A DNA stretch of 64,000 nt from Undibacterium sp. YM2 (GTDB lineage: Bacteria > Pseudomonadota > Gammaproteobacteria > Burkholderiales > Burkholderiaceae_D): the NCBI RefSeq assembly GCF_009937975.1, contig NZ_AP018441.1:4712001-4776000 (forward strand), in the 5' to 3' direction. Under the pieces are notes generated by a model. That model saw nothing but the letters and a program-made list of their open reading frames with translations. It ran no database searches and was not told the origin of the DNA. Shown piece by piece: positions 52,257 through 60,881 of the stretch. Made by a program: the position numbers and the translations under genes. Every line of letters begins with the position of its first letter. The stretch's first letter is position 1.

Positions 52257-52940
52257 ATGAAACCAGTGAACAACACCATAGATGTAGCCAGCCTGAGCGC
52301 TATTGTGGGCATTACGGCCTTGACCGGATTGCTGTTATTTAATATCCATGAAACAAGGCAGGCTGCTGTCGCCGGCCTGCAGGCCAGTACTGCCGCTAAA
52401 GTGGCCGCAGGCAATGCCAGGCCAGCCTCGCGACTGGTTGGTAAAGCAGAATGGTCACAATTAAGCGCAGCCCAGCAAAAGACCCTGTCACCCCTGCTCA
52501 GTCAATGGGGTAAGCTTGACGACAAGAACAAGGCAAAATGGATCACCATCGCCGACCGCTACCCAGGCCTAAAACCTGAAGAACAAAAACGCATACAAAA
52601 GCGCATGGAACTGTGGGCGCAACTGAGCCCAGAGCAAAAACAGATCGCCCGCCTGAACTACGCACAGGCCAAGAAAATCGAGACTGCCCAAAAAACCAGG
52701 CAATGGGAGTTGTACCAGCAATTGCCAGCAGAGAAAAAACAATTGCTGGCCAGCGGCATGCCTTTCCAGCTCGCCAACGTACCCGCACCCAAAACCCTGG
52801 CAGACACCGTTGCAACCGTCAGCACTGAAAGCACCGCTGCATCTGTCACTGAGCAGAGCTCGGCTTCAGCCAGCCAGTCTGCTGACCTGGAGGTAACGGC
52901 TTCTCCCGCCAGCCGTGGGGATTTGCCGGTCGCGAAGTAA
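52257..52940 (+). CDS. DUF3106-domain protein
   Basis: A 227-residue exported or membrane-anchored protein: an N-terminal hydrophobic helix (about 11-28), then three tandem motifs of W-x-x-L-S-x-x-Q-Q/K with spacing near 20-25 residues (S-Q-L-S-A-A-Q-Q near 64, W-I-T-I-A-D-R-Y-P-G-L-K-P-E-E-Q-K-R, W-A-Q-L-S-P-E-Q-K-Q), which is the DUF3106 pattern seen in betaproteobacteria. A Ser/Ala/Thr tail (about 175-227) is disordered. Function unknown; it resembles a periplasmic stress or envelope factor. A strong terminator follows. Confidence 0.83.
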   Translation: MKPVNNTIDVASLSAIVGITALTGLLLFNIHETRQAAVAGLQASTAAKVAAGNARPASRLVGKAEWSQLSAAQQKTLSPLLSQWGKLDDKNKAKWITIADRYPGLKPEEQKRIQKRMELWAQLSPEQKQIARLNYAQAKKIETAQKTRQWELYQQLPAEKKQLLASGMPFQLANVPAPKTLADTVATVSTESTAASVTEQSSASASQSADLEVTASPASRGDLPVAK

Positions 52941-52960
52941 GCTCAAAAGCAAGCATGCTG

Positions 52961-53002
52961 AAAATACCCCGGACTGAGACGGACTCAAGCCGGGGTATTT
53001 TT
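52961..53002 (+). terminator. Rho-independent terminator
   Basis: AATACCCCGG pairs with CCGGGGTATT around a 17-nt loop and is followed by T-rich DNA; 20 bp after the DUF3106 stop. Confidence 0.9.
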
Positions 53003-53040
53003 ATGAGCACCTGCGTAAAAAATAGCAATAAACGACCAAC

Positions 53041-53550
53041 ATGAAATTTTCAAGAAAACTATGCACAACCTTGCTCTTGTGCGCATTCGTAAGCATTAAC
53101 GCCAAGGCCGACAACAAGGCGGCCCCGGCTTTTTGCGAACAGTTAAAAGCATTTTCAACAGATTTGAAAATCGATCAGAGCCGCAGCATTACTTTCTTTG
53201 TCCGCCATGTCGATATTCTCTCGTATCAGAGAGTATGCAAGCAGAGCAAAGCAGACGACGGAGCAGACGACAAAGGCAGAGCATTTTGTAACTGGTTGAG
53301 CAAAAACAGTTCTGGCGAGTTCATGGCTGCCAATGTCACCAGAGCATTGTCATGCGTAACGGGGAGCACTAACTTTTTTGGCAGACCAATGGAAATTAAA
53401 GAACTCAAAGGAAAATTGACTGCCTTTGAGCCTTTTCAAGACATGCCGGACATCATCATCGACTTCAAATACTCATTTGATGTACGTGCAAAAGACGAAG
53501 AGAATTATTTCACGATTACGACACGCAGAGTGAAGCTGGAAGAGGATTGA
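53041..53550 (+). CDS. Small secreted hypothetical protein
   Basis: A 169-residue protein with a Sec signal peptide (1-23, ending A-K-A). The mature part has four Cys (about 32, 66, 83 and 104), a possible two-disulfide arrangement, and a basic, Lys/Asp-rich surface (A-D-D-G-A-D-D-K-G-R). No known domain is seen. It starts 38 bp after the terminator of the DUF3106 gene and stands alone. Confidence 0.73.
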   Translation: MKFSRKLCTTLLLCAFVSINAKADNKAAPAFCEQLKAFSTDLKIDQSRSITFFVRHVDILSYQRVCKQSKADDGADDKGRAFCNWLSKNSSGEFMAANVTRALSCVTGSTNFFGRPMEIKELKGKLTAFEPFQDMPDIIIDFKYSFDVRAKDEENYFTITTRRVKLEED

Positions 53551-53673
53551 GGGTATTTTTCCCGCATCATGGCAACTGGTGTTTTGCCATGCCTGTAAAT
53601 CAGGAACATGCTACTTGCATCCTCAACAGATTAATGCAATGCTAAGGCATCACACCGCCACCAGGATGCCATC

Positions 53674-54111
53674 ATGTTTTTTTCCACTTCAGCCAAACCA
53701 GACGAAGACAGTGATCGTTTATTGGGCATGAATATGACACCGTCGATCGGCGTCATTCTGGTGCTGATGAAGGTAATGATCATTGGTGTTCCAAGGCAGC
53801 GGGATATGTTGCTATGGAAACTGCCAAGCCTGAATTATGCTGCCTGCGACGGCATGGCCGAAATATCTTTAATAAAAATTACGATAGACTTTGACGACAG
53901 CATATTGTGGGACGGGCATGTGATATCTATTGAAGAGATGCAAGCCCGTTTGTCACAAATAAGCAAGGCCGAAGCCTTGCCAGCAGTGGTGTACTTGAAA
54001 CCAAGCTTCATGACCAGCCACGCGAGCCTGGTATCAGTTACCAATGGCATACGGCGCAGCGGAATAGACAGCATACGTCTGGTGATGAGTGAGTTCAGGA
54101 CGGTATCATAA
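53674..54111 (+). CDS. ExbD/TolR-like protein lacking the conserved Asp
   Basis: A 145-residue protein matching ExbD/TolR: a short cytosolic N-terminus, then one transmembrane helix (N-M-T-P-S-I-G-V-I-L-V-L-M, about 20-38) followed by a periplasmic domain with D-I/W-G-H-V-I-S, like the D-G-T-I-Y-W-N-G segment of ExbD. In ExbD/TolR/MotB this helix reads T-P-x-I-D-x-x-x, the Asp being essential for proton flow. Here it is Gly26. No exbB, tonB or tol genes lie beside it. It is probably a decayed or repurposed copy. Confidence 0.7.
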   Translation: MFFSTSAKPDEDSDRLLGMNMTPSIGVILVLMKVMIIGVPRQRDMLLWKLPSLNYAACDGMAEISLIKITIDFDDSILWDGHVISIEEMQARLSQISKAEALPAVVYLKPSFMTSHASLVSVTNGIRRSGIDSIRLVMSEFRTVS

Positions 54112-54139
54112 AGGCGTAGGGCGCATGCCATGTCTTTAT

Positions 54140-54580
54140 TCAATAAGCATGTACCCGCATAGGCCCCAGTTTGACGATGCTTCCTTTGTTCTTTTCTATG
54201 AATGCGATCATTTGCGCCTTTTTTTCTTCGCTTGCTTTTCCGAATTTAAAGCTGTAATAGGCAACGGTGAAAGACAGGGCTATTACACCCGTGCAAGCGG
54301 CGACAAACCACCATGCGTCGCGGTCGATTGGGCTGCCGGACAATATGATCAACATAGATAAAATCGACACAATAATCACAGCACCTATCAGTAACCTCAA
54401 ATATGCAAAGGCGATAGATTTGAAATTGATGGGAATACGCAGGGCATGCGTATTGTCGATCACAATATAGCTGCCCTGATAAACCAGAGGTATCAAAGAA
54501 AAATGATGGAATCGTGTTGCTATATGCAAGTGACTGTCAACAGACTCAACCTGCCCAAAGAATTTGGTACCATAAAACAT
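54140..54580 (-). CDS. Membrane protein of unknown function
   Basis: A 146-residue protein with two transmembrane helices (about 60-80 and 91-111) and short polar ends, the C-terminal tail being basic (K-A-S-E-E-K-K-A-Q-M). The N-terminal half has a His-rich segment (S-H-L-H-I-A-T-R-F-H-H-F near 16-27) that could bind metal or a partner. I do not recognise the family. It is convergent with the ExbD-like gene and stands alone. Confidence 0.6.
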   Translation of the reverse strand: MFYGTKFFGQVESVDSHLHIATRFHHFSLIPLVYQGSYIVIDNTHALRIPINFKSIAFAYLRLLIGAVIIVSILSMLIILSGSPIDRDAWWFVAACTGVIALSFTVAYYSFKFGKASEEKKAQMIAFIEKNKGSIVKLGPMRVHAY

Positions 54581-54710
54581 TCTCTACACTCCAGTGAAAT
54601 TTGCGCACAGTATCAACCCGGCGTAGCCGTACCAGCCATAATTGCGATGCCGATCTTACTAGCTTTAACAAGTGCAGGCAAATGAAGTAACGGTATGTCG
54701 CATTAATGCC

Positions 54711-54766
54711 GTGACCGTAGAGCGCATTGTAATGCGCCGCATGAGAGCGTTGCACGCCGTGGAAAA
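54711..54766. repeat. Family F repeat, copy 1
   Basis: GCGCATTGTAATGCGC (54722-54737) forms a palindrome followed by CGCATGAGAGC; nearly identical to 55678-55722. The 54581-54809 gap shows no gene. Confidence 0.75.
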
Positions 54767-54809
54767 TATCTATGCCATGTAGCGCGCCTGCAGGCAACTC
54801 AATGTGAGA

Positions 54810-55586
54810 CTAGGCTTCAAAAATTCCCACAAACTTTGCCGCATCCCATTTCTTGCGATCAGAAACCTGACCGTCGCCGAGTTCCATCAACCTCGCTACA
54901 CCGTGACTATTCAAAACGATATCGATGGAAAAAAAAGGGCTGTCTATTCGCCGTGCAATATTCAACACGATATCGGGCACCACATCATCACGCGCATAGA
55001 CATGGCCACCCAATACAAAGTAGCGTTCTTCTGTTTCAGGCAATAGCTCTTCAAACTCACGCACGCAGTTGCCGCCTTCAATCTGGCCGCGGTAGCGTTC
55101 TATCATACTGACGATTTCGCGCACCTCGTCTGCATTGCGTGCCACCGATCCTCGGCTTGTGGTCAGGGACTTCACATAGTCCTTGACGAAATACGCCTTC
55201 CAGCCTGTGCTTGCCAGTGCTGCGTCAAAGTCGTCATCGCGCGTCAGGAAGATGGTGTCTGGTGTCACGTCGCGACAAGCCTCATACCATGCAGGCAGGT
55301 AATGACATTGCCTGTATTGATGGGCAGTAGTGAGCAGACTGGCATTTTTTGCTGCAATTGCCTGTTCCAGTTGGGCGTAGCGCTCTGGTGTCAGCATCCA
55401 ACCCCTGTATAGTATATTCCCGGAAAACTGGTTTGCCGGTCTTGGCCTGAAGTCACCGGACTCAAAGTCTTCTGCCGAAAACAGGAAACAGGTCAGGCCT
55501 GCTGCTTTGGCCGCATGGAATTCTTCTGCATAGGCTTCATCAGGCTGGTTCTTGTCAAAGGGATCGCAAGGATAGAGGAGTTGCAT
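54810..55586 (-). CDS. ATP-grasp domain protein
   Basis: A 258-residue cytosolic protein related to the ATP-grasp ligase fold (DUF4343-like). Landmarks: V-K-D-Y-V-K-S-L (about 148-155, nucleotide-binding Lys), E-G-G-N-C-V-R-E-F-E-E-L and S-I-D-I-V-L-N-S-H-G with L-M-E-L-G-D-G-Q-V (about 222-244, the metal-binding acidic residues). The family forms amide-like bonds between carboxylates and nucleophiles. No peptide or natural-product neighbours suggest the substrate. It stands alone between repeats. Confidence 0.78.
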   Translation of the reverse strand: MQLLYPCDPFDKNQPDEAYAEEFHAAKAAGLTCFLFSAEDFESGDFRPRPANQFSGNILYRGWMLTPERYAQLEQAIAAKNASLLTTAHQYRQCHYLPAWYEACRDVTPDTIFLTRDDDFDAALASTGWKAYFVKDYVKSLTTSRGSVARNADEVREIVSMIERYRGQIEGGNCVREFEELLPETEERYFVLGGHVYARDDVVPDIVLNIARRIDSPFFSIDIVLNSHGVARLMELGDGQVSDRKKWDAAKFVGIFEA

Positions 55587-55677
55587 GTTTTATTTTTATG
55601 CTTGTATAGATGATTGCTTGTGCAATTTCAGCCTGTCACTTCAGATGATTGAATCAAAGAAGAGGTATCAGACTGGC

Positions 55678-55787
55678 CGTGACCGTAGGGCGCATTGTAA
55701 TGCGCCGCATGAGAGCATTGCAAACGTGGGAGAAATACCGATGCCGTACACGCCGCGTACATGCGGGCACTGCAATACGCCTTACGT
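55678..55787. repeat. Family F repeat, copy 2 (full-length)
   Basis: GTAGGGCGCATTGTAATGCG at the left and GCAATACGCCTTACG at the right form overall arms. The first 45 bp match 54711-54755 closely. The rest of the 55587-55862 gap holds a family A hairpin. Confidence 0.75.
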
Positions 55788-55813
55788 GCCAGCGTAATTG
55801 AGCGATAGAAAAC

Positions 55814-55839
55814 GTGCGATTACGCTACGCTAATCGCAC
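55814..55839. repeat. Family A hairpin, copy 5 (compensatory change)
   Basis: GTGCGATTA, 8-nt loop, TAATCGCAC: same geometry as the other copies, with A-T replaced by G-C at one stem pair on both sides. Confidence 0.85.
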
Positions 55840-55862
55840 CTACGCGATGCATCTTGACTGCC

Positions 55863-56315
55863 TCAATTGCCTTTATAAATCCCTGCTTCGAGCGTGTAGT
55901 CGCCGCTGCGGACATAGTAAGTGGATTTATTTTCGAGTTGTTTGGTGACGGGATTATTGTAGCGGTAATCGACCCAGCCCTTGCCCTTGGACTTGGCACC
56001 TTCGACGATTTCCTTGCGGAACAGTTTACCGTCTGCATCTGGCAAGACGATCATGTTCTTACCGATGAGCTTGGGATTGACGGGGTGGGCCATGGTGGTG
56101 CCATCTATGCTGCGTACGACCAGATAAATTTCGCCTTTGACAAATTCAGGGTTTTTGTTATTGACCTCTTTGATGAGCGCTTCAATACTGTTTTTCTTGA
56201 CATAGGCCAGACCTTTTTCAACCATGTCGATAGCATCAGACGGGTTATCCGCATAGGCATTCGGGAAAATCATGGAACTTAACAATGCCAGAAAAATCAG
56301 CGCGAAACGTTTCAT
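55863..56315 (-). CDS. Secreted Cache-domain protein
   Basis: A 150-residue exported protein with a signal peptide (1-22, ending A-Y-A). The mature part resembles a single Cache (sCache) ligand-binding domain: long N-terminal helix (A-I-D-M-V-E-K-G-L-A-Y-V-K-K-N-S), then strands with the H-P-V-N-P-K-L-I-G-K-N (about 77-87) and W-V-D-Y-R-Y-N-N-P-V-T-K near 114-125. Free-standing Cache proteins often serve as periplasmic partners of chemoreceptors or histidine kinases; none is adjacent. Confidence is limited by the short match. Confidence 0.75.
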   Translation of the reverse strand: MKRFALIFLALLSSMIFPNAYADNPSDAIDMVEKGLAYVKKNSIEALIKEVNNKNPEFVKGEIYLVVRSIDGTTMAHPVNPKLIGKNMIVLPDADGKLFRKEIVEGAKSKGKGWVDYRYNNPVTKQLENKSTYYVRSGDYTLEAGIYKGN

Positions 56316-56518
56316 GATGTCTCCCTGTATGGTATTGGTCTTGGCTCAGTATAGGCAAGTCGCATGGGTGAGACAAGCTATATTGCAGAAAAGCCGCATG
56401 GGCAAAGCCACAAATGCGGGGAAAACTCAGATGCACTGATTTAGCATGTCTTTTCATTAAATCCAGGGAATACCTCTCTGGTTTGTCATATTTTCATGCA
56501 ACTCAGGAAGCCATCACC

Positions 56519-57135
56519 ATGCAACTACTCTACCAAACCCATTCCCCTATGCCCGCAAGGTATTGGTATTCGCCCATGAAGCCGGCCTGGCCGGGCAGAT
56601 AGAAGTCATCCACCACGAGACCAGCCCGACCAATCGTAATGAAGCCGTATATGCGCAAAACCCTTTGGGCAAGGTGCCAGTGCTGGTGCGCCCCGGCTTG
56701 CCGCCGCTGTTTGATTCTGACGTGATTTGTGAATACCTTGATACCCTGCACTCTGGCAGGCCGCTGATTCCGCGCGAAGGCGAAGCGCACTGGCATGCCT
56801 TGCGGGTGCAGGCGGTGGCCAAGGGCATGGCAGATTCTGGCATCGCAGTGCGCTGGGAAACCTCGCGCCGCCCGGAAGCCCTGCGCTACCAGCCGCTACG
56901 TGATGGTCATACGCAAAAGCTGCTGGCCAGCTATGACTGGCTGGAGCAAGGGCTGGATGTGGATGGCCCTGTCCATATTGGCCACATTGCCGTGGCAACG
57001 TCCTTGAGCTGGCTGGAATTTCGCGGCTTGCCCGGTTTCAGGGATGGTCGCCCCAATCTGGTCGCATGGTATGAAGAATTCATTACGCGGCCATCGATGC
57101 GGGCGACACCCCTGTCAGGTGAAACCCAGGACTGA
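56519..57135 (+). pseudogene. Glutathione S-transferase, broken by a one-base frameshift
   Basis: A GST of normal length (205 residues after correction) is split near residue 10. The ATG at 56519 begins M-Q-L-L-Y-Q-T-H-S-P, the usual GST opening with the catalytic loop, but the frame then fails. Adding one C to the C4 run at 56544-56547 gives S-P-Y-A-R-K-V-L-V-F-A-H-E-A and continues into the intact body, which has E-Y-L-D-T-L and the C-terminal helices. CAGGAAG lies before the ATG. Like the LysR gene, this is a C/G homopolymer slip: sequencing error, pseudogene or slippage site. Confidence 0.88.
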
Positions 57136-57142
57136 GCTGGAC

Positions 57143-57619
57143 TTATACAGCCTCGTCGAGTGATACAGGGATAGTCAAACCGCGCTTGACCAGACCCAGG
57201 CTGACATTGGTAGTGAAGCGCCTGACGTTGACATTCTCTTGCATGAGGCGCGACATCAGGGCATCAAAGGCTTCCATATGGGGTGCGGTGACGATGAGGA
57301 CAAAATCAACTTCGCCGGTGACGTAAAAGGCTTGCTGTATATGTTCCTGCTCATTGAGCCAGGTGCGCAGTTGCGCCAGCAGTTCTGGCCGTTCGCGCTC
57401 AACTTCAAGCGAGACGATGAAGAAATTCGGGCGGCCAATTTTAAGCGGATCAACGATTGCAGCATCCCGCAGAATGACGCCCTGCTCACGCATGCGGCGC
57501 AAGCGTCTTTGTATGGCAGACGGTGACAGCGGCACCTGTTCAGCCAGGCGCTCAGCCGCCAGGCTGGAATCTTGTTGCACGAGATTGAGTAACTGGCGGT
57601 CGAATCTGTCGAGTTGCAT
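57143..57619 (-). CDS. Lrp/AsnC-family regulator
   Basis: A 158-residue regulator: N-terminal helix-turn-helix (L-D-R-F-D-R-Q-L-L-N-L-V-Q-Q-D-S onward, about 1-55, with L-S-P-S-A-I-Q-R-R-L-R-R-M) and a C-terminal RAM amino-acid-binding domain (F-Y-V-T-G-E-V-D-F-V-L-I-V). I chose the ATG at 57619; the long upstream extension is implausible. Lrp-type proteins sense amino acids and form DNA-wrapping multimers. It is convergent with the GST gene and follows, in the other direction, the periplasmic binding protein. Confidence 0.9.
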   Translation of the reverse strand: MQLDRFDRQLLNLVQQDSSLAAERLAEQVPLSPSAIQRRLRRMREQGVILRDAAIVDPLKIGRPNFFIVSLEVERERPELLAQLRTWLNEQEHIQQAFYVTGEVDFVLIVTAPHMEAFDALMSRLMQENVNVRRFTTNVSLGLVKRGLTIPVSLDEAV

Positions 57620-57692
57620 GGTGGATATTGGTCTGCTGGAAGTGGCATGACAATCTGCTGTTGTGCAGGATTGTAGCACCCGGTGATCAGGC

Positions 57693-58619
57693 TTACTTCT
57701 TCGTCCTGGGCTTGGCGGGAAAGGCAAGTCCAAATACCTGACGCGCCAGTGGGTGCGCATCTTCTGGCAACCAGCCTTCGTAATAGGCGGCGATGGCTTC
57801 CAGTATGTCGCGGCGGGCGAGTACGGCATTGATCTGCTCTATGACTTGCTCACCAAAGGGCCCCTTGGAGCAGGCAGCATAGCCGGACAGGAAAGCCGGT
57901 TGCTCTTGCAGCGGATAGAATTTCAGATCGACAAAGTCAGCGCTGTCGCGGTTATTGAGGAAATTGGCTTCATACGGGTAGCCAAGGATGAGGTTGACAC
58001 GGCCCAAGGCATTCATCTGGAACAGGCTTTTTGCGGCATTGGGGGCGCTGTTCAAAAAGATATTTTTCTTGCCCTTGTAGGTCGCCAGGAGCTCGTCTAT
58101 CGCTGCACCATAGCTGCGGCCACTTTGCACACCGACAGTCAGTACTTCGTCTTCCAGCAGTTTGCTGAAATTGAGTTTATCACCCGCGACGAGGTAGGGC
58201 CGCAACTGGGCAATCTGTGCACGCGGTATCATGGCACCAGGTGGTATCTGGGCGAAAAATGGCGTGGAGAACACCATGGTTTTTTCACGTTCGGCATTTT
58301 TAAATAGGCCCAGGGCGCAGGCATTGGCTTCATCCCTGAGCATGAGCTCCAGGCGTTTGAGTGGCACGTTGATGAATTTGTGCTGGTAGCCTGGCAGGTT
58401 GGGAATGAGATGGCGTTGCAGGGCCAGATCAACAATGCCCTCACCCTTGCCTGGTCCCTCGGGTATATACAAAGGAGGCAGCGGAAAAACATACCAGTTG
58501 ATCTCGCTGGCGGCCTGACTTACAGCCGGTACAAGGCCACTGGCAAGCACACCCATGGCCAGTGCTGTGCCCCTGAGCCATTTCCTTACACACGCCTGCA
58601 GACATGAGACACGCCGCAT
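57693..58619 (-). CDS. Periplasmic solute-binding-like protein (TIGR02285-like)
   Basis: A 308-residue protein with an N-terminal signal (about 1-37, ending S-Q-A-A) and the SBP_bac_3-like two-lobe layout: F-P-L-P-P-L-Y near 44-50 and V-G-V-Q-S-G-R-S-Y-G near 163-172, the linker motif expected in these families. Members have no associated ABC permease and are often orphan binding proteins; none lies here. Two Cys (about 101 and 254) could form a disulfide. Ligand unknown. Confidence 0.8.
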   Translation of the reverse strand: MRRVSCLQACVRKWLRGTALAMGVLASGLVPAVSQAASEINWYVFPLPPLYIPEGPGKGEGIVDLALQRHLIPNLPGYQHKFINVPLKRLELMLRDEANACALGLFKNAEREKTMVFSTPFFAQIPPGAMIPRAQIAQLRPYLVAGDKLNFSKLLEDEVLTVGVQSGRSYGAAIDELLATYKGKKNIFLNSAPNAAKSLFQMNALGRVNLILGYPYEANFLNNRDSADFVDLKFYPLQEQPAFLSGYAACSKGPFGEQVIEQINAVLARRDILEAIAAYYEGWLPEDAHPLARQVFGLAFPAKPRTKK

Positions 58620-58716
58620 TCACCCTCCCACTGTTCATTCTTGCTTACATACCTCATAAGTATGTCATATTTTGCAAGTTTGACAAAGATGATAGCCCGC
58701 ATGCGTTTGAGAAAAA

Positions 58717-58762
58717 CCAAAAGGCTCACCACAGAGACACAGAGGTAACACAGAGTAAAGGA
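58717..58762. repeat. Family E repeat, copy 1 (CACAGAG type)
   Basis: CTCACCACAGAG (58735-58746) followed by ACACAGAGGTAACACAGAG. Same 12-bp core as 61924-61935. The 58620-58822 gap holds no gene; a GAGGAG / CTCCTC hairpin with a T run lies at about 58799-58826. Confidence 0.6.
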
Positions 58763-58822
58763 AGATTCTTAGAGGACGCAAAGTAGATGATAAACAGAGA
58801 GGAGGCATGCTCCTCCTTTTTT

Positions 58823-59665
58823 CTATGCAAAATCCCCATCTGTCGATACCGACAAGACCCGCCATTGCTGCAACTCTTGCTGGTGTTTTTCGAGGCTGGC
58901 GCCAATAACCTCTATCGCGTCTGAACCGGCGGCATAACGCAATGGTGGTTCTGCCATATTGCTGATGGTTACCACAGCAGCCCCCAGTTTGACCGGGTCA
59001 CCAGCTTGCTGGTGATTGTAGCTGGCGAAAGTCTCGCGGCTGTTGATGCCACTGCTGGCATAGTCGGCGATGGTTTTATCACCATAGCGTACCGAGGTCT
59101 GATCCAGGAAATCAGTGCGGAAGAAGCCGGGTTCAACGATGGTGATGTGTATGCCAAAGCGTGCCACTTCCAGCGCCAGTGATTCTGAAAAACCTTCTAT
59201 GGCGAACTTGCTGGCGCAATACACCGATGCGCTTTCAAAACCGGCGATACCGCCTATTGAAGACAGGTTAAAGATATGTCCGCGTCTTTGCTCACGCATG
59301 ACAGGCAAGGCGGCGCGTGCCATGTTCATGCTGCCATACAAATTGGTGTCGAATTGCTGGCGTATCTCTGCCGTGCTGATTTCTTCAAACAGGCCCAGTT
59401 GACCATAGCCCGCATTATTGACCAGCACATCCAGGCTGCCAAATTGCGCGCAGGCTTCCTTGACGGCGGCCTGTGCCTGGGCTTCATCATTGACGTCGAG
59501 TGTCAGTGCCAGCACCTTGTCACCATAGCTGGCGAACTGGCTTTGCAGTTTGCTGATATCGCGGCCAGTGACGACGACCTTGTCGCTGGCATCGAGTGCG
59601 GCTTTGGCGATGGCTGCGCCTATGCCACGGGTGGCACCAGTAATTAACCAGGTTTTTTGTTTCAT
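58823..59665 (-). CDS. Classical short-chain dehydrogenase/reductase
   Basis: A 280-residue SDR with all motifs: cofactor T-G-A-T-R-G-I-G (9-16), N-N-A-G-Y-G, and the catalytic triad with Y-C-A-S-K (about 154-158) preceded by the Ser in L-S-S-I-G-G. Tyr at the usual place contrasts with the altered SDR at 16676. I chose the ATG at 59665 (AAGG upstream). It is divergent from the AraC gene, which may regulate it. Substrate unknown. Confidence 0.9.
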   Translation of the reverse strand: MKQKTWLITGATRGIGAAIAKAALDASDKVVVTGRDISKLQSQFASYGDKVLALTLDVNDEAQAQAAVKEACAQFGSLDVLVNNAGYGQLGLFEEISTAEIRQQFDTNLYGSMNMARAALPVMREQRRGHIFNLSSIGGIAGFESASVYCASKFAIEGFSESLALEVARFGIHITIVEPGFFRTDFLDQTSVRYGDKTIADYASSGINSRETFASYNHQQAGDPVKLGAAVVTISNMAEPPLRYAAGSDAIEVIGASLEKHQQELQQWRVLSVSTDGDFA

Positions 59666-59876
59666 GATCTGCCTTTCAAGGATGACCGCTGATTGCGGAA
59701 TGTAGCCATGATAGGCAGCCTGCGTCATAAGCTAAATGCCGGAAACTTTCTGATTCTTGCCTAATCCTATTTCTGGCTTCATTCGGAGAGCAAAGTGCCC
59801 GGTATTATTGCTATGATGAATGCCTGTTCCTCTCTGGCCATCCATAAGCAAGAAATAAGCAAAACACAAGCAAAAC

Positions 59877-60818
59877 ATGCAAAACAAGGACGACATCAAT
59901 CAGCAGTTGGCCGCCATGGTCGCCACCATGGCGCAGCAGGAAGGTTTTACTGCATCTGCACTCGACTATGTGCATTTCATGCGTAGTGAGCAAGCCTACA
60001 GTCGCACGCCGGTGATGTATGAACCCTGCATCTGCATCATCGTGCAGGGGCGCAAACGGGCCTATCTGGGTGAGGCCATCTACACCTATGATGCGCGGCA
60101 ATACCTGGTGGTATCTGCCCCCATGCCTTTTGAGGCGGATACTGAGGCGAGCCCCGAGCAACCCATGCTGGGCATACACCTGGGCATACAGCAGACGCTG
60201 GCAGCCGAACTGGCACTGGCGGTGCAGGAAGCGCAGCAGTTGCAAGCCGATGTGCCTGCCAACGCCACAATTACCCCCACCTTCATGTATGCCACCCAGG
60301 TAGATGATACCCTGGCAGCCGCCGTGCTACGCCTGTTGCAGGCACTGGCATCACCGCTGGAAGCCAGGATACTGGCGCCTGCCATCGTGCGGGAAATCTA
60401 TTTCCGCATACTCATGGGTGAACAGGGTGCAGCAATGCGGGCGGCGCTGAGCCAGGGCAGTCACTTTCAAAAAATCACCCGTGCCCTGCGCAAGATACAC
60501 GATGGCTTTAGCGACAAGCTTGATGTCGATAGCCTGGCGCGTGAATCGGGCATGAGCCTGCCCGCCTTTCACCTGCACTTCAAGCAGGTGACGAGTACCA
60601 CGCCTATCCAGTACATCAAGGCCATGCGTCTGCACAAGGCGCGCCTGTTGATGATACGTTCAGGCATGAATGCCTACACCGCATCGAATACCGTGGGCTA
60701 TGAAAGCAGCTCGCAGTTCAGCCGTGAATTCAAGCGCCTGTTTGGCCGCAGCCCTCTCGAAGAAGTCAGGCAAATGCGCAGTGTCTTGCGCATGCATGAG
60801 GTAGCTGGCTTGTCTTAA
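59877..60818 (+). CDS. AraC-family regulator (AraC_N type)
   Basis: A 313-residue activator: N-terminal cupin-like AraC_N domain (about 20-185, with Y-E-P-C-I-C-I-I-V-Q-G-R-K and the H-L-G-I core) and a C-terminal double helix-turn-helix (about 205-305; D-V-D-S-L-A-R-E-S-G-M-S-L-P-A-F-H-L-H-F and T-V-G-Y-E-S-S-S-Q-F-S-R-E-F-K-R). This type commonly controls a divergent oxidoreductase, here the SDR gene at 58823-59665, across a 211-bp promoter region. Confidence 0.92.
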   Translation: MQNKDDINQQLAAMVATMAQQEGFTASALDYVHFMRSEQAYSRTPVMYEPCICIIVQGRKRAYLGEAIYTYDARQYLVVSAPMPFEADTEASPEQPMLGIHLGIQQTLAAELALAVQEAQQLQADVPANATITPTFMYATQVDDTLAAAVLRLLQALASPLEARILAPAIVREIYFRILMGEQGAAMRAALSQGSHFQKITRALRKIHDGFSDKLDVDSLARESGMSLPAFHLHFKQVTSTTPIQYIKAMRLHKARLLMIRSGMNAYTASNTVGYESSSQFSREFKRLFGRSPLEEVRQMRSVLRMHEVAGLS

Positions 60819-60881
60819 TCAAAATACAAGGTAAAATAATCCCACCCTTAAGCCTGTCTACCTTCAGCAAGGAGTGCCCCC

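Noticed and set aside
52036..52260. 74-codon frame before the DUF3106 gene
   Set aside because: Overlaps the true start, lacks a ribosome site and has implausible composition.
58799..58826. GAGGAG / CTCCTC hairpin with a T run taken as a terminator
   Set aside because: No plus-strand gene ends before it; on the minus strand the T run is on the wrong side of the hairpin.
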